Below, one piece after another: positions 62,338 to 64,000 of a DNA stretch of 64,000 nucleotides. Origin of the DNA: Burkholderiales bacterium (lineage in GTDB: Bacteria > Pseudomonadota > Gammaproteobacteria > Burkholderiales > Burkholderiaceae_C); the NCBI GenBank assembly GCA_030604135.1, contig JAUVWL010000010.1:1-64000 (forward strand). Reading direction: 5' to 3'. The stretch's first letter is position 1; every line of letters starts with the position of its first letter. The notes under the pieces were generated by a model. It saw only the letters and a list, made by a program, of their open reading frames with translations. It made no database searches and had not been told where the DNA came from. The position numbers and the translations under genes were made by a program.

Positions 62338-63168
62338 ATGACCACCATCAACACCAACGTGATGTCCCTCAACGCCCAGCGCAACCTGTCGGCCTCGCAA
62401 GGCTCGCTGGCCACCTCAATGCAGCGCCTGTCTTCGGGCCTGCGTGTCAACAGCGCCAAGGACGACGCCGCCGGCCTGGCCGTGGCCGAGGGCATGAACG
62501 CCCAGGTACGAGGCATGCGCGTGGCCATCCGCAACGCCAACGACGCCATCTCCATGGTGCAGACCGCCGAAGGCTCGCTGGGCAAGATCGGCGAGAACCT
62601 GCAACGCATCCGTGAACTGGCCGTGCAGGCCGCCAACGGTTCGCTGACCGACGATGACCGTGGCTTCCTGCAAAAGGAAGTGGATCAGCTGACCTCGGAG
62701 ATCGCCCGTTTGGCGGACGGCACCAGTTTCAACAAAACCAACAAACTGCTCGACGGCTCGCTGGGTCAAGTGGCTTTCCAGGTCGGCGCGAATGCAGTGG
62801 CAGCCGAAGACCAGATCGAAGTCGACTTCGACACCTTCGATATGTCGGGACTCACCGCATACGGAACGGTTGACATCTCGGACGCAGCGGCTGCTCTGAC
62901 GGCCATTGATGACATCGATACCGACCTCACAACGGTCAACGAAGCCCGCGCCGACGCCGGTGCCTACCAGAACCGGTTTGAGGCCGTGATCTCCAACCTG
63001 CAGGTGGCGGCCGAGAACCAGGCTGCTGCCCGCGGTCGCATCATGGACGCCGACTTCGCCGTGGAAACCTCCAACCTGTCGCGCGCCCAGATCCTGCAAC
63101 AGGCCGGTACCGCCATGGTGGCCCAGGCCAACCAGATCCCGCAGGGCGTGCTCAGCCTGCTGCGCTGA
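62338..63168 (+). CDS. fliC: flagellin FliC
   Basis: A 276-residue flagellin, near the short end of the family. The conserved D0/D1 N-terminus ([40 protein letters not shown]) and C-terminus ([20 protein letters not shown]) flank only a small central domain (~135-200, Asp/Thr-rich, with lower GC). It forms the filament after export. A strong AGGAG site precedes the start. Three stable hairpins follow the stop. Confidence 0.95.
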   Translation: MTTINTNVMSLNAQRNLSASQGSLATSMQRLSSGLRVNSAKDDAAGLAVAEGMNAQVRGMRVAIRNANDAISMVQTAEGSLGKIGENLQRIRELAVQAANGSLTDDDRGFLQKEVDQLTSEIARLADGTSFNKTNKLLDGSLGQVAFQVGANAVAAEDQIEVDFDTFDMSGLTAYGTVDISDAAAALTAIDDIDTDLTTVNEARADAGAYQNRFEAVISNLQVAAENQAAARGRIMDADFAVETSNLSRAQILQQAGTAMVAQANQIPQGVLSLLR

Positions 63169-63174
63169 TCGTAT

Positions 63175-63294
63175 CGGGAGGGCGGTTCGCAAGAGCCCGC
63201 CTCCCGTACATCCAAGGTCCGGCGCACCGGACCTTGGGCCCTTCCCCCCCAGCGGGATGCCCTGGCCGCATGCAAGCGCGTGCGGCCAGGGCAT
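63175..63294 (+). terminator. tandem hairpins between fliC and fliD
   Basis: Three stems lie in the 143-bp gap: CGGGAGG/CCTCCCG (63175-63206, with a bulged inner stem), a perfect 11-bp CCAAGGTCCGG/CCGGACCTTGG with a CGCA tetraloop (63212-63237), and a 14-bp ATGCCCTGGCCGCA/TGCGGCCAGGGCAT (63257-63294). None has a good U-tract, so the array is better viewed as strong mRNA 3'-end protection with partial termination. Confidence 0.7.
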
Positions 63295-63311
63295 TCTGAG
63301 AAAGGCACAGC

Positions 63312-64000
63312 ATGGGCACCATTTCTTCCCCCGGCATCGGCAGCGGCCTGGACGTGCAGGGCATCGTGTCCCAGCTGGTCGCGCTGGAACGCGCGCCCAT
63401 CAAGCAGCTGCAGACCCAGGCCTCCACGCTGCAGACACGGTTGTCGCTTTACGGCACCATCAAGTCCCAGATGTCGGCGCTGGAAAGCGCAGCAGCGAAA
63501 CTGGGCAACCCGTCCACCTGGAGCGCGGTATCGGCCAGTTCGTCCAACGCCGCGGCGGTTTCCACCAGTGCATCGCCCGGGGCCGCCAGCGGCAGCTACA
63601 GCATCGAGGTGCAACAACTGGCCCGGGCCCAGTCCACCGTGTCCGCCGCGGTCCCCACAGGCACAGGCATGGGCTCGGGCACGCTGAGCATCCAGCTGGG
63701 CAGCTGGGCCGGTGGCAGCTTCAGCGCGACCGGCTCCACCATCGACGTCGAGATCCAGCCAGGGGAAGACTCGCTGAGCAGCATCGCCGCCCGCATCAAC
63801 GCTGCCGGCGCGGGCGTCAGCGCCTCGGTGTTGCGCGATGCCTCGGGCGAGCGGCTGATGATTCAATCGCGCGAGACCGGCGAATCGGCCGGCTTTCAGA
63901 TCTCCGTCAGCGACGACGATGGCGACGACAGCGATGGCAACGGTCTGTCGCGCCTGGCCTTCGATGGCGGCGGCGCCGGCATGGCCCTGGCCCAGTCGGC
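63312..64000 (+). CDS. fliD: flagellar filament cap protein FliD, N-terminal part
   Basis: The first 229 residues of FliD; the gene continues beyond the right edge. It begins MGTISSPGIGSGLDVQGIVS with LVALERAPIKQLQTQASTLQ, the typical FliD N-terminal coiled-coil. SYSIEVQQLARAQSTVSAAV and EDSLSSIAARINAAGAGVSA follow. FliD caps the filament and guides flagellin assembly. A weak AAAGG site precedes the start. It probably receives readthrough from fliC past the hairpins or has its own promoter. Confidence 0.94.
   Translation, partial: MGTISSPGIGSGLDVQGIVSQLVALERAPIKQLQTQASTLQTRLSLYGTIKSQMSALESAAAKLGNPSTWSAVSASSSNAAAVSTSASPGAASGSYSIEVQQLARAQSTVSAAVPTGTGMGSGTLSIQLGSWAGGSFSATGSTIDVEIQPGEDSLSSIAARINAAGAGVSASVLRDASGERLMIQSRETGESAGFQISVSDDDGDDSDGNGLSRLAFDGGGAGMALAQS

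Overview
The window is chromosomal DNA of a motile Gram-negative betaproteobacterium, most likely of the family Comamonadaceae (order Burkholderiales). The evidence is high-GC coding sequence, two adjacent Omp32-type trimeric porins, an FlhDC-controlled flagellar regulon, Coq7-type ubiquinone synthesis, and three copies of an intergenic repeat that I associate with Comamonadaceae. I saw no rRNA or tRNA genes, insertion sequences, phage genes or CRISPR arrays.

Layout. 1-6.2 kb: the 3' end of groEL with its terminator, an alpha/beta hydrolase, a two-gene unit of unusual proteins (a CoaBC-like flavoprotein lacking key decarboxylase residues and a transglutaminase-like protein), and transaldolase divergent from a HexR/RpiR-type regulator. 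6.2-15.3 kb: a convergent junction holding a long imperfect inverted repeat, then a minus-strand peptide ABC-transporter operon with two solute-binding proteins, an M20 amidohydrolase, two permeases and two ATPases. 15.5-23 kb: a ComEA-like HhH protein, twin porins, coq7, a REP cluster, an OsmC-like protein, a candidate small RNA, threonine ammonia-lyase (ilvA) and a CobT homologue with a substituted catalytic Glu. 23-34.5 kb: a type II secretion cluster, with gspC on the minus strand and gspGHIJKLMNDEF on the plus strand. 34.6-38.6 kb: a 5'-nucleotidase, an SbmA/YddA-like ABC exporter and an HDOD protein.

38.6-64 kb is almost wholly flagellar and chemotaxis DNA. The rod/hook/junction operon flgBCDEFGHIJKL, with the HDOD gene at its end, runs on the minus strand. 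It is divergent from flgA-flgM-flgN. A second minus-strand operon reads motA-motB-cheY-cheZ-flhB-flhA-flhF-(P-loop-less FlhG-like)-fliA. Next are flhDC (minus strand) and, divergently, fliC and fliD, which runs off the end of the window.

The control logic can be read from the DNA. FlhDC is encoded here, and a candidate FlhDC site lies between flgB and flgA. FliA (sigma-28) and its anti-sigma factor FlgM are both encoded. Sigma-28-type promoters precede flgM, motA and fliC. The least explained parts are the sRNA-like transcription unit before ilvA, the roughly 310-bp palindrome at 6.3-6.6 kb, the FlhG-like protein without a nucleotide-binding loop, and the CoaBC and CobT homologues with altered active sites.
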